From the NCBI GenBank assembly GCA_030141605.1, contig JAQGDQ010002404.1:4723-68722 (forward strand): a stretch of 64,000 nucleotides of DNA. The letters run 5' to 3'. Positions 1 through 9,436 of this stretch are shown piece by piece (within the stretch, counting starts at the first letter, position 1; each line of letters starts with the position of its first letter). The DNA comes from Tubiluchus corallicola. Lineage: Eukaryota; Priapulida; Priapulimorpha; Priapulimorphida; Tubiluchidae. The position numbers were made by a program, and so were the translations under genes. The notes below the pieces were generated by a model. That model worked only from the letters and a program-made list of their open reading frames with translations, had not been told where the DNA came from and did no database searches.

Positions 1-94
1 GCTTCAGTGTGTAAATCTTCAGCTTAATTCGGACAAATTGGTTTAAAAATTAAGAGAGACATTTCTTAAATTATAACCAATAAAAACGAGTAAG

Positions 95-445
95 ATGAAG
101 GCAAAAAAACAGACTACCGAACAAAAGGTAAAAGAGATTAAGAGACACACGAGGAAGAAGTAATCAGCTGAAGAAAAAATCAGGATTTTACTAGAGGGCA
201 TGCGTGGCGAATATAGCATTGCCGAGTTATGCCGAAAAGAAGGCATCAACGCGAACCTTTATTACAAGTGGAGTAAAGATTTTATGGAAGCTGGCAAAAA
301 ACGCCTTGCAGGTGACATTAAACGGGAAGCTACATCGGGCGAAGTAAACGGTTTAAAGAACGAGAACCACGACCTAAAGCAGTTTGTAGCAGAGCTGAGT
401 TTGGAAGTACGCATGCTTAAAAAAAGCTTAACTGGAACCGAGTAA
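95..445 (+). pseudogene. IS3-family OrfA (helix-turn-helix) with internal stop
   Basis: This encodes the DNA-binding OrfA of the IS3-type element. Translation from the ATG at 95 starts MKAKKQTTEQ and meets an in-frame TAA at 161-163. The same frame then continues for 94 more codons with a helix-turn-helix region (SIAELCRKEGINANLYYKWS) followed by a coiled-coil, leucine-zipper-like tail ending in LKKSLTGTE. The stop falls where family members usually have a Tyr codon, so one substitution is the likely cause. The gene is read as a pseudogene. The intact part would start at ATG 200. Confidence 0.8.
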
Positions 446-456
446 CTTATAAATAT

Positions 457-1436
457 ATGAGACGAAGCGCCAGTGAAAAGATGGAAATTATCCGTATTGT
501 TCAAGATTCGGTATTCGGAGTTAAGCGCACACTTGAAGAGCTTGACATCAGCCGAAGTACCTTTTACGAGTGGTACAAACGCTTCCTTGAGGGAGGATAT
601 GATGCACTCAAGCCCAAGCCGGTAAAACGCAAAAAGTTTTGGAACAAGATATCCAACAAAGAACGAGAACTGGTTTTAGACACCGCTTTGTAACGTACAG
701 ATTTATCGCCTAGGGAACTAGCCCACCACATCACCGACCATCAAAAGTGGTTTATCAGCGAAACCAGCGTATATCGGATTCTCAAAGAGCAAGTGCTAAT
801 CACATCTCCTGCGTGGCTTTTAATGGCTGCATCCGATGATTTTAAAGATAAGACCACGCGTGTGCACCAGCAATGGCAAACCGATTTTACCTACTTTAAA
901 ATCATTGGATGGGGCTGGTATTATTTGGCTACCGTAATGGAGATTATTCAAGGTATATCGTCACCTGGGAGCTTTGCCAAAGCATTGAGTCGGCCGATGC
1001 CAAGCATGTTATTCAAAAGGCTTTACATACGGCCAAAATACCTGCAGGCGATTGTCCCAGGTTACTCTCCGATAATGGAGCGTGCTACATATCAAACGAG
1101 TTTCAAAGCTTTTTAAAAGACACCAAAATGGGACATTTACGTGTAGCCCCATACCACCCTCAAACACAAGGGAAAATTGAGCGTTACCACCGCACCATGA
1201 AAAATCAGGTAAAGTTGGATAACTACTACTTTCCTGATGAACTAATGACGGTTCTACAGGAGTTTGTATATAATTACAACAACCACCGGTATCATGAATC
1301 ACTCAAGAATGTTACACCTGCCGACGTGTATTTTGGAAGGCAAAAACAGTTACTGGGCAATCGTGAAAACATTAAAATAAAAACGCTAAATGAAAGAAGA
1401 AAAAGGAATCAGAAAATCGCAGTGTATCACTTTTGA
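457..1436 (+). pseudogene. IS3-family OrfB (DDE transposase), nonsense plus frameshift
   Basis: This is the catalytic OrfB of copy A. The frame starting at 457 (MRRSASEKME) is cut by TAA at 691-693, continues in the same frame (TDLSPRELAHHITDHQKW, then QWQTDFTYFK), and then shifts after position 941, where copy B has one extra C (GGACGATT against GGAGATT). The shifted frame runs to 1436 and contains the rest of the rve integrase core. The DDE residues are all still encoded: D in QTDFTYF, D in LLSDNGA and E in GKIERYH. With two lesions in orfB and one in orfA, this copy cannot make transposase. Confidence 0.85.
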
Positions 1437-1682
1437 TTTATTGAAAACTCTGCGAGTTTCGAACAAGTCAACAGTGAATTATCATCACCATAAAAAAGAG
1501 AATTTGAATTATAAAACTATCTCTTAACTTTAAGCATCAATTTGTCCAATAAGTTTTGAAGTTAAACAGTACTCTCTTTAAACCGTATTTTTGATTGTGT
1601 TGTCATTTAGACTCTTAAGAGACAAATTTTTTTAGGATGACATAGGTTGCAGGTATTTTATTTGTAATCTTTTTTACAAAAA

Positions 1683-1710
1683 AGGCTACCCAATACTTTT
1701 TGGATAGCCT
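1683..1710 (-). terminator. Rho-independent terminator after tRNA-Asn
   Basis: A 9-bp stem with one mismatch is formed by 1683-1691 and 1702-1710 (on the minus strand AGGCTATCC and GGGTAGCCT, 10-nt loop), followed on the minus strand by a T-run. It lies about 40 bp downstream of the tRNA gene and is T-rich on the other side too, so it may act in both directions. Confidence 0.65.
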
Positions 1711-1748
1711 CTCTTTTTGTTGCCTGATAATAAGTTTATCTTTTTTAT

Positions 1749-1825
1749 TGGCTCCCCAGGTAGGACTTGAACCTACGGCCTGCGGATTAACAGTCCGACG
1801 CTCTAACCAACTGAGCTACTGGGGA
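1749..1825 (-). tRNA. tRNA-Asn (anticodon GTT)
   Basis: The minus strand folds as a complete tRNA. The 7-bp acceptor stem is TCCCCAG with CTGGGGA, the D arm contains AGCTCAGTTGGTTAGAGC, the anticodon loop is CTGTTAA, and the T loop is GGTTCAAGTCC. The discriminator base is G and the CCA end is encoded in the DNA (1749-1751). Anticodon GTT reads Asn codons AAC and AAU. It stands alone, with its own promoter and terminator. Confidence 0.97.
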
Positions 1826-1863
1826 GTGTTTTTGCGCTTTCGCATATATTCGCGAAAGCGATG

Positions 1864-1871
1864 CAAATATA
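1864..1871 (-). promoter_or_regulatory. Probable promoter -7 box for tRNA-Asn
   Basis: The minus strand reads TATATTTG, an exact match to the Bacteroidota -7 consensus TAnnTTTG, 38 bp upstream of the tRNA 5' end. Between the two lies an inverted repeat (CGCTTTCGC and GCGAAAGCG, about 1836-1860) that would sit in the short 5' leader and could guide tRNA processing. Confidence 0.6.
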
Positions 1872-2110
1872 ACAGCTTTTGATAAATTTTAAAACAGATT
1901 TGTAAAAAAATAGAGATAAAGTGGCTAGGGGAATAGTGTATATATTTTTTTGGACAGCATTTTGGTAAGAACCGAACGTGCTGTTTGTGTAGTGACTTTT
2001 CTTTTTCAATTTTTTCACACACTCTCTCTATTCATTGCAATTTCACTATTGTTTGCAAGGTGAGACCACACCTTTTGGGTACTTTAAATATATTGAAACA
2101 ATAGCTATTT

Positions 2111-3646
2111 CTACTGTTTTTGGGGAATATTGTTTATTGCTTTTATGATACGTTCTATTGTTTCATCTTTACCTATTAGCTTACAGATATCAAACAGGTC
2201 AGGCCCAAAGCTTCCCCCCACCAGGCATAGTCTGAGAGCGCTCATAACCAGTCCAAGTCTCCACTCATTTTTACCTGCTTCCAACTGCAAAAGTTCTTTT
2301 ATGGACGAAGCCTCCCACTGCTTAGTATTTTTTAACAGGGTTGCAATTTTTCCCATTATCTGTGGCACCTCTCCCTTCCAGCTTTTTTTCACCACTTTTT
2401 GGTTGTAGCTGTCTGGGCTTTTGAATAAGAAGTGGCTTTGTTCCCAAATGTCGGCCACAAAGGTGCAGCGATCCTTTACCATGCCACACACGGTTGTAGT
2501 AAAGTTCTGGGGTTTGTTTACTCCTTTCTCTTTTAACAGAGGCTGTATCATAGCTCCCAGTTCCTCATTGGTTTTGTTTACCAGGTATTGATGGTTGAAC
2601 CACTTTGTTTTCTCGGGGTCAAATCTGGCGCCGGATTTGCCTACGCGCTCCATAGAGAAAGCTTCTGTAAGCTCACCTAGTGAAAAGATCTCCTGTTCTG
2701 TTCCGGGATTCCAGCCCAGCAGAGCTATCATATTTACAAATGCTTCAGGAAAATAGCCTTCCTCCCTGTAGCCTGCCGAAGTGTCTCCTGATGCTGAGTC
2801 TCTCCACTTCAGAGGAAACAGGGGGAACCCCATTTTATCGCTATCACGCTTGGATAGCTTACCTTTCCCGACAGGTTTAAGTATAAGGGGGAGGTGTGCA
2901 AATTGGGGCATGGTGTTACTCCACCCCAATCTTTCGTATAGCAGTAAATGCAATGGCATTGAAGATAGCCACTCTTCTCCGCGAATAACATGGGATATAT
3001 CCATCAGGTGATCATCTACAACATTGGCCAGGTGGTATGTTGGCATTTTATCTGCTTTAAGCAGCACTTTATCGTCCAGTGTGGAGGTGTTGAATACAAC
3101 TTTTCCTCTTATCATATCTTTTGCCAGGATCTCCTCTTCATCCGGCATTTTAAAGCGAATCACGTACGGCTCCCCTTTATCTATTTTGGCTTTCCAGGTT
3201 TGCTCAGGCAGCGATAATGAGTTTTTCATTTGCTTGCGTGAAGCCGCGTTATATGTAAACACCTTCTTTTTAGTGCTTGCTTCTGCCCGCTTTGCTTCCA
3301 GCTCTTCAGGGGTGTCGAAAGCGTAATATGCGTTACCGGCAGAGGTGAGTTGTTCTGCATACTTGCTGTATATTTTTTTACGTTCACTTTGTCGGTATGG
3401 GGCATAGCTCCCACCCTTATGCGGGCCTTCATCGACTTTTATCCCGCACCACTTTAGTGACTCTTCTATGTATTTTTCAGCATTTTCATTGTATCTGGAC
3501 TGGTCCGTATCTTCTATGCGCAAAATAAAGTCTCCTTTGTGTTTTTTTGCAAATAAGTAGTTAAACAGGGCTGTGCGCACCCCTCCCATATGCAAAGCTC
3601 CTGTAGGGCTGGGGGCAAAGCGGACTCTTATTTTTTTTTCACTCAT
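2111..3646 (-). CDS. gltX: Glutamyl-tRNA synthetase
   Basis: This enzyme charges tRNA-Glu with glutamate using ATP, in the cytoplasm. The 511-residue protein begins MSEKKIRVRFAPSPTG. The class I HIGH signature appears as HMGG at residues 19-22, a normal GluRS variant, and the KMSKS loop is KLSKR at 263-267. The Rossmann catalytic core fills the N-terminal half and the helical anticodon-binding domain the C-terminal part. The frame is open for 38 codons further upstream, but ATG at 3646 was chosen because the family sequence begins there and the extra N-terminus is hydrophobic and unlike any GluRS. It is transcribed alone, away from the flavodiiron gene. Length is typical for the family. Confidence 0.97.
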   Translation of the reverse strand: MSEKKIRVRFAPSPTGALHMGGVRTALFNYLFAKKHKGDFILRIEDTDQSRYNENAEKYIEESLKWCGIKVDEGPHKGGSYAPYRQSERKKIYSKYAEQLTSAGNAYYAFDTPEELEAKRAEASTKKKVFTYNAASRKQMKNSLSLPEQTWKAKIDKGEPYVIRFKMPDEEEILAKDMIRGKVVFNTSTLDDKVLLKADKMPTYHLANVVDDHLMDISHVIRGEEWLSSMPLHLLLYERLGWSNTMPQFAHLPLILKPVGKGKLSKRDSDKMGFPLFPLKWRDSASGDTSAGYREEGYFPEAFVNMIALLGWNPGTEQEIFSLGELTEAFSMERVGKSGARFDPEKTKWFNHQYLVNKTNEELGAMIQPLLKEKGVNKPQNFTTTVCGMVKDRCTFVADIWEQSHFLFKSPDSYNQKVVKKSWKGEVPQIMGKIATLLKNTKQWEASSIKELLQLEAGKNEWRLGLVMSALRLCLVGGSFGPDLFDICKLIGKDETIERIIKAINNIPQKQ

Positions 3647-3681
3647 TGTTGGATGTATAATTTTTGTCAATATAGTGTAAG

Positions 3682-3708
3682 CAAAGATAAGGATTGAGGC
3701 TTTTACAA
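3682..3708 (-). promoter_or_regulatory. Probable gltX promoter
   Basis: On the minus strand TATCTTTG (3682-3689) matches the TAnnTTTG -7 box, with TTG at 3706-3708 upstream. The 16-nt spacing is somewhat short. It would give a leader of about 30 nt before the ATG at 3646, which also supports that start. Confidence 0.5.
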
Positions 3709-3822
3709 GGCTCATCTTTTCATTAAATATTTTTATCAAAACTCTTTTCAAGCTCTTCATTTATGTCAATAAGGAGTGGCTTATAATCAAGTTTTCCTTA
3801 GTTTGAACCAAAATATGTCATC

Positions 3823-3853
3823 TTGCAAAAGGCCTCAAATTACTGTATTTTTG
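3823..3853 (+). promoter_or_regulatory. Probable promoter of the flavodiiron gene
   Basis: TTG at 3823-3825 and TATTTTTG at 3846-3853 fit the Bacteroidota -33/-7 pattern with a 20-nt spacer. The start codon at 3908 follows after a leader of about 48 nt. Confidence 0.65.
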
Positions 3854-3907
3854 CAATTTGGGTAGCTGGTGAGTGTAAGTTATCAATTATTCTAAATACG
3901 AAATACC

Positions 3908-5122
3908 ATGCATCATATAAAACTATCAGAAGATATTTATTACCTGGGGTTTAATGACAGGCGCACCCACCTCTTTGAAAATATATGGCCAATTCCTCAC
4001 GGAGTCTCTTATAATTCATACCTTATTGTTGATGAGAAAGTTGCGTTGATTGATACAGTGGAGCGACAATTTATAGATGGCTACCTTGACAAAATAGAGG
4101 GTATAATAGGCAGTAAAAAAGTTGATTACCTTGTTATTAACCATATGGAGCCAGATCATTCAGGGGCGTTAAGAGCCATTGTTGGTAGGTATCCTGATGT
4201 GACGCTGGTTGGAAATAAGAAAACTTTTGGTTTTATAGAGAGCTTCTATCTTAAGCCTGAAAATATTATGGTTGTTGATGATAATGACACCCTCAACCTG
4301 GGAAAGATGAGGCTGCAGTTTCAAAAGATACCTATGGTTCACTGGCCGGAAACCATGGTGAGTTATGAGGAGACAAACAAGATACTGTTTTCGGGTGACG
4401 CATTTGGCAGTTATGGAACTCTTGACGGAGGTGTTTTTGATGATGAGATAAATCTCGACTTTTATGAAGTGGAGCTTATGCGCTATTTTACTAATATAGT
4501 GGGGAAGTACTGTGCTCATACGCAGAGGGCTATGAAAAAGATATCTGAGCTAGAGTTAAGGATGATAGCAACAACTCATGGCCCCATTTGGCGTAGTGAC
4601 TTGAAGTGGGTGCTAAGCCGGTATAAGAAATGGAGTTCTTATGATATGGACGAGGGGGTTATTATTGTCTATGGTTCTATGTATGGACATACAAAAGAGA
4701 TGGCGGAGGTTATTGCTAGACAGCTTTCTGTAAGAGGAGTAAAAAGTATAAGGGTTTACGATTCTTCCAAGACCCATTCATCTTACATAATTAATGATAT
4801 TTTTAAATATAAAGGGTTTATAGTGGGCAGTTGCACTTATAATAACTCACTGTTTCCAAGTATTGAGACCCTGCTTTCAACGATCAGTCACATGGGTGTT
4901 AAGAATCACTACCTAGGTATTTTTGGAAACTACGCATGGAGTGGTGGTGGAGTGAATAGGCTTAAAGATTTTGCTGAAGATATAAATTGGGAAGTGGTGT
5001 ATCACCCTGTTGAGGAGAAGGGCAAACTGGAAGACGACAAAGGCCGTATGTGTATAGAGCTTGCCAATGCGATGGCTGACAAGGTGTTGGAGTGTAAGCA
5101 TATTGACGAAGAGAAGCGCTAG
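3908..5122 (+). CDS. Flavodiiron protein (A-type flavoprotein, FprA/ROO-like)
   Basis: Flavodiiron proteins reduce O2 to water, or NO to N2O, in the cytoplasm of anaerobic and microaerophilic cells, taking electrons from rubredoxin or NADH oxidoreductases. The 404-residue protein has an N-terminal metallo-beta-lactamase-like diiron domain with the HxExDH motif at residues 79-84 (HMEPDH), then further ligands in VHWPETM, FSGDAFG and ATTHGPIW. A flavodoxin domain follows from about residue 253 (IVYGSMYGHTKEMAE, the FMN phosphate loop). There is no C-terminal rubredoxin domain, so this is a class A protein. Whether O2 or NO is the main substrate cannot be told from sequence. No partner reductase is nearby. 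The gene appears monocistronic. Confidence 0.93.
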   Translation: MHHIKLSEDIYYLGFNDRRTHLFENIWPIPHGVSYNSYLIVDEKVALIDTVERQFIDGYLDKIEGIIGSKKVDYLVINHMEPDHSGALRAIVGRYPDVTLVGNKKTFGFIESFYLKPENIMVVDDNDTLNLGKMRLQFQKIPMVHWPETMVSYEETNKILFSGDAFGSYGTLDGGVFDDEINLDFYEVELMRYFTNIVGKYCAHTQRAMKKISELELRMIATTHGPIWRSDLKWVLSRYKKWSSYDMDEGVIIVYGSMYGHTKEMAEVIARQLSVRGVKSIRVYDSSKTHSSYIINDIFKYKGFIVGSCTYNNSLFPSIETLLSTISHMGVKNHYLGIFGNYAWSGGGVNRLKDFAEDINWEVVYHPVEEKGKLEDDKGRMCIELANAMADKVLECKHIDEEKR

Positions 5123-5487
5123 TATAAGTTTTTTAACTTGAAAGAGAGGATATTTGCAAGTCAAGACGGTTGTTGGTACAAGTTTTATATTTATTTAAAA
5201 GGAAGCTACTTTTAAGCTATAGGTTTTTTATTTGGCTTGGAAAAAAACCGGATGAAGTTGTAATTTTCTGACCTGAGCAGTGATTTCATAAATGTGATAG
5301 ACAAAATATTGTATTGAGAAGACATATTAAATGGTTGTCAGTAAGTATACTTACAGGAGTGATTACGTGATAAATTGACTTCAGAAAGTGTCTTTGGTAA
5401 AAGTCTGCAGGTTTTTATAATTTAGCTAAATTACTTCTTTGCATCTGTACGACTGTGCCTGTTGTAAGGAAGTATTGTTAAATTTCT

Positions 5488-5517
5488 TTTGAGAATCGTG
5501 GCTAATTCTATATTTTC
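5488..5517 (+). promoter_or_regulatory. Possible promoter of the DUF349 gene; intergenic 5123-5567
   Basis: In the 445-bp gap before the DUF349 gene, TTTG (5488-5491) and TATATTTTC (5509-5517) approximate the -33/-7 pair with a 17-nt spacer, giving a leader of about 45 nt. I see no gene, RNA or strong hairpin in the rest of this gap. Confidence 0.4.
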
Positions 5518-5567
5518 GTTAGTAAGTTATTGAGCAGAGAGGCCAAAAATGTATACATATTATTAAA

Positions 5568-7658
5568 ATGGAATCCAAAAGTGCCAACAAAAACATTATA
5601 CACTCCGGAGGTGGAGCTCAGGATGGGTTTAGTACGGGTATAACCGGGAAAAAAAATCGAGATGGAGAAGGGTTTAAGGATGAGCCTGTTGCTGATGGTA
5701 GCAGCGGTAGTGCTGAGAAAAATGAAGAGACAGGGGTGATAAATAGTGCTGGGAAGGCAGGGCTGGATGTGGAAGAGGGAAAGGGAGAGAAAGAGGAGAA
5801 AGAGGAGAAAGGAGAGATTAAAGAGATGGAGGGTAGAGTAGGGCTGGAAGAGAAAGTAGAGGAAGTAGAGAAAGTAGAGAAAGTAGAGAAAGTAGAGGAA
5901 GTAGAGAAGGTAGAGAAGAAGGGGGTATGCAGCATTGACTACTCATCTTACACCAAAGTTCAGTTGATTAACGCTTTCAGGAAGTTGCTGTCTGAGTTTC
6001 CCGATAAGGATATAAGGCATGAAGCAGAGGCTATAAGGTCGTGTTTTTATAAGCTTCACAATGCTGATTTACAAGATATAAAACGGGCTTTTATTGAAGG
6101 TGGAGGGAAAGAGGAGGATTTTGTTACCGCCCCGGATCTGTATGAGCAGGACTTGAAAAATTTGCAGAAGGAGTATCGGAATATGAGGGTGGAGTCAAAT
6201 AAAAAGAAGGAGGCTATTAAAGAAGAGAATTACAGGAAGAAGCTTGAGGTAATAGAGGGTATAAAGGCTTTGATTAGTAGTGAGGAATCTATCAATGTCA
6301 CCTTTAGTGAGTTTAAAAAGTTGCAGAACACATGGAGAGATATAGGCCAGATACCTCACGGTGTGATTAAGGATATGTGGGAGAACTATCATCACCATGT
6401 GGAGCTGTTTTATGATTATGTAAAGATAAACAGAGAGCTGCGTGATCTTGATCTTCAACGTAATATGGAGCAGAAGACGCAGCTGTGTACCAGAGCGGAG
6501 GAGTTGGCAGTTGTTGCTAAAGAGGGAAATACCATAGATGCATTTAGGAAGTTGCAAAAGCTTCACGAGAGTTGGCGCGAAACGGGGCCTGTTCCGAGGG
6601 ATAAGAGGGAGTCGTTATGGAATCGCTTTAAAGAGGCTACTTCTGTTGTCAACAAACAGCATTTCGATAATGAGCGGGAGAAGCAGAAGAATAATCTTGA
6701 AAAGAAGTTGGCTATGTGTGAGAGTGCTGAGGCATATTCATCTTTTGATTCTACCGATCCGCGCGAGTGGAATGTAGCGACTAAAAAGATTCTTGCTTTA
6801 CAGAAAGAGTGGCGGACAGTTGGATATGCACCGCGCAAGAGTAATACAAAGGTGTGGAGCAGGTTTAGAAAGGCAAATGACATATTTTTTCAGAGAAAAC
6901 GTGAGTTTTGGGTAAAAAGCAAGGAGCAGCTACATAAGAACCTTGCATTGAAAATAGAGATTTGTGAGCAAGCAGAGTTGTTAAAGGATAGTGAAGAGTG
7001 GAAAGCAGCTTCAAAGGAGTTTATCGAGCTGCAACGAAAATGGAAAGAGGTGGGGCCTGTTCCGAGGAAAGATTCTGATACGGTATGGAAGAGGTTTAGA
7101 GCTGCATGTGATGAGTTTTTTAATAAAAAAGACAAGCATTTTCTGGGAGTAGCAGGGGAGCAGGGGGAGAATCTGAAAGCTAAGGAGGCCTTGATGGAGG
7201 AGGTTAGCGGTTTTCAGTCTTGTGGGAATGCAAAAGAGGATATCCGGGTTTTGAATGAGTTTAGTCGCCAGTGGTCGGAGATAGGCTTTGTTCCACTTCA
7301 TAGGAAGGACGATATGCAGATGCGGTTTAGAGAGCTGCTTAACACACAGTATGACAAGATTGAAATTAGCGAGCGGGAGCGTAATATACATAAGTTTAAG
7401 AATAAGGTTGCAGGCTGGATATCACTTCCCAGAGGGTGGGATAAGATAGAGAAAGATAGGGAGAGGATTGTGAGCAGGTTGAGGTTGCTGGAGAGTGATT
7501 TGGCAACACTGAATAACAATATTGGTTTTTTTGGTAAGTCAAAAGGAGCAGAGTCGCTTATAGAAGGAGTTAATGAGAAGATAGAGCAGTTGAATGAGCA
7601 GATACGGTATCTAAAAGCCAAAATTACTATTGTTGACAGCTTGGAGAAACAAAAGTAA
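5568..7658 (+). CDS. DUF349 repeat protein with acidic low-complexity N-terminus
   Basis: The function of DUF349 proteins is not established; they are widespread in Bacteroidota and predicted to be soluble and largely helical. The 696-residue protein has two parts. Residues 1-125 are highly charged low complexity, including a run of VEK/VEE triplets. The rest holds at least five copies of a W-x(3)-G-x-(V/I)-P-x(6)-(L/V/M)W-x-(R/N)(F/Y)-like motif, for example in ESWRETGPVPRDKRESLW, KEWRTVGYAPRKSNTKVW and RKWKEVGPVPRKDSDTVW, which is the hallmark of DUF349. The C-terminus is a coiled coil (LNEQIRYLKAKI). It lies just upstream of pyrG and yidC with a 142-bp gap, so it may be a separate unit. 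Confidence 0.85.
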   Translation: MESKSANKNIIHSGGGAQDGFSTGITGKKNRDGEGFKDEPVADGSSGSAEKNEETGVINSAGKAGLDVEEGKGEKEEKEEKGEIKEMEGRVGLEEKVEEVEKVEKVEKVEEVEKVEKKGVCSIDYSSYTKVQLINAFRKLLSEFPDKDIRHEAEAIRSCFYKLHNADLQDIKRAFIEGGGKEEDFVTAPDLYEQDLKNLQKEYRNMRVESNKKKEAIKEENYRKKLEVIEGIKALISSEESINVTFSEFKKLQNTWRDIGQIPHGVIKDMWENYHHHVELFYDYVKINRELRDLDLQRNMEQKTQLCTRAEELAVVAKEGNTIDAFRKLQKLHESWRETGPVPRDKRESLWNRFKEATSVVNKQHFDNEREKQKNNLEKKLAMCESAEAYSSFDSTDPREWNVATKKILALQKEWRTVGYAPRKSNTKVWSRFRKANDIFFQRKREFWVKSKEQLHKNLALKIEICEQAELLKDSEEWKAASKEFIELQRKWKEVGPVPRKDSDTVWKRFRAACDEFFNKKDKHFLGVAGEQGENLKAKEALMEEVSGFQSCGNAKEDIRVLNEFSRQWSEIGFVPLHRKDDMQMRFRELLNTQYDKIEISERERNIHKFKNKVAGWISLPRGWDKIEKDRERIVSRLRLLESDLATLNNNIGFFGKSKGAESLIEGVNEKIEQLNEQIRYLKAKITIVDSLEKQK
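5856..5918 (+). repeat. 9-bp tandem repeat coding for VEK/VEE
   Basis: Seven back-to-back 9-bp units (GTAGAGAAA with GGAA or GAAG variants) lie in frame inside the DUF349 gene. A gain or loss of units by slippage would change the length of the acidic linker without breaking the frame. Confidence 0.85.
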
Positions 7659-7791
7659 GGGGCACTTCACTATATATGCCTCTCTTGCTGGCTTTGTATA
7701 TGTCGGTTACTTTGTTTGGCTTTTTGTCAGGCATTAAGAATTATTATTTGTTACTTTGCTCACTTTTAAAAACCTTAATTCAAGACTATAA

Positions 7792-9405
<1,614 letters not shown>

Positions 9406-9436
9406 AATTGAAATAATTAGTTTTTTATAGTATTAT

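Larger units (their letters stand above)
10..1568 (+). mobile_element. IS3-family insertion sequence, decayed copy A
   Basis: This is a full-length but inactive IS3-type element. The ends are imperfect inverted repeats starting TGT and ending ACA: the left end has GGACAAATTG at about 31-40 and the right end has the matching CAATTTGTCC at about 1529-1538, with further similarity (TTAAGAGA) inside. It carries orfA and orfB in the usual IS3 order. No target duplication is visible: the flanks are CAGTG on the left and GTACT on the right, so an end may have been rearranged or the duplication has decayed. A shorter, internally deleted copy lies at 23369-24218 and shares the same end sequences, which fixes the boundaries. 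Confidence 0.85.

Noticed and set aside
1-1575. Target duplication for IS3 copy A
   Set aside because: Flanks CAGTG and GTACT share no 3-4 bp repeat at the inferred ends.
1700-1882. Plus-strand 60-codon frame across the tRNA
   Set aside because: It overlaps the tRNA-Asn gene in antisense and has no family likeness.
3578-3604. GluRS signature reads HMGG instead of HIGH
   Set aside because: HxGG is a normal variant in glutamyl-tRNA synthetases, so it is not a defect.
5618-5935. Minus-strand frame of 105 codons rich in Ser, Thr and Phe
   Set aside because: It is the antisense shadow of the Glu/Lys/Val repeats of the DUF349 gene.
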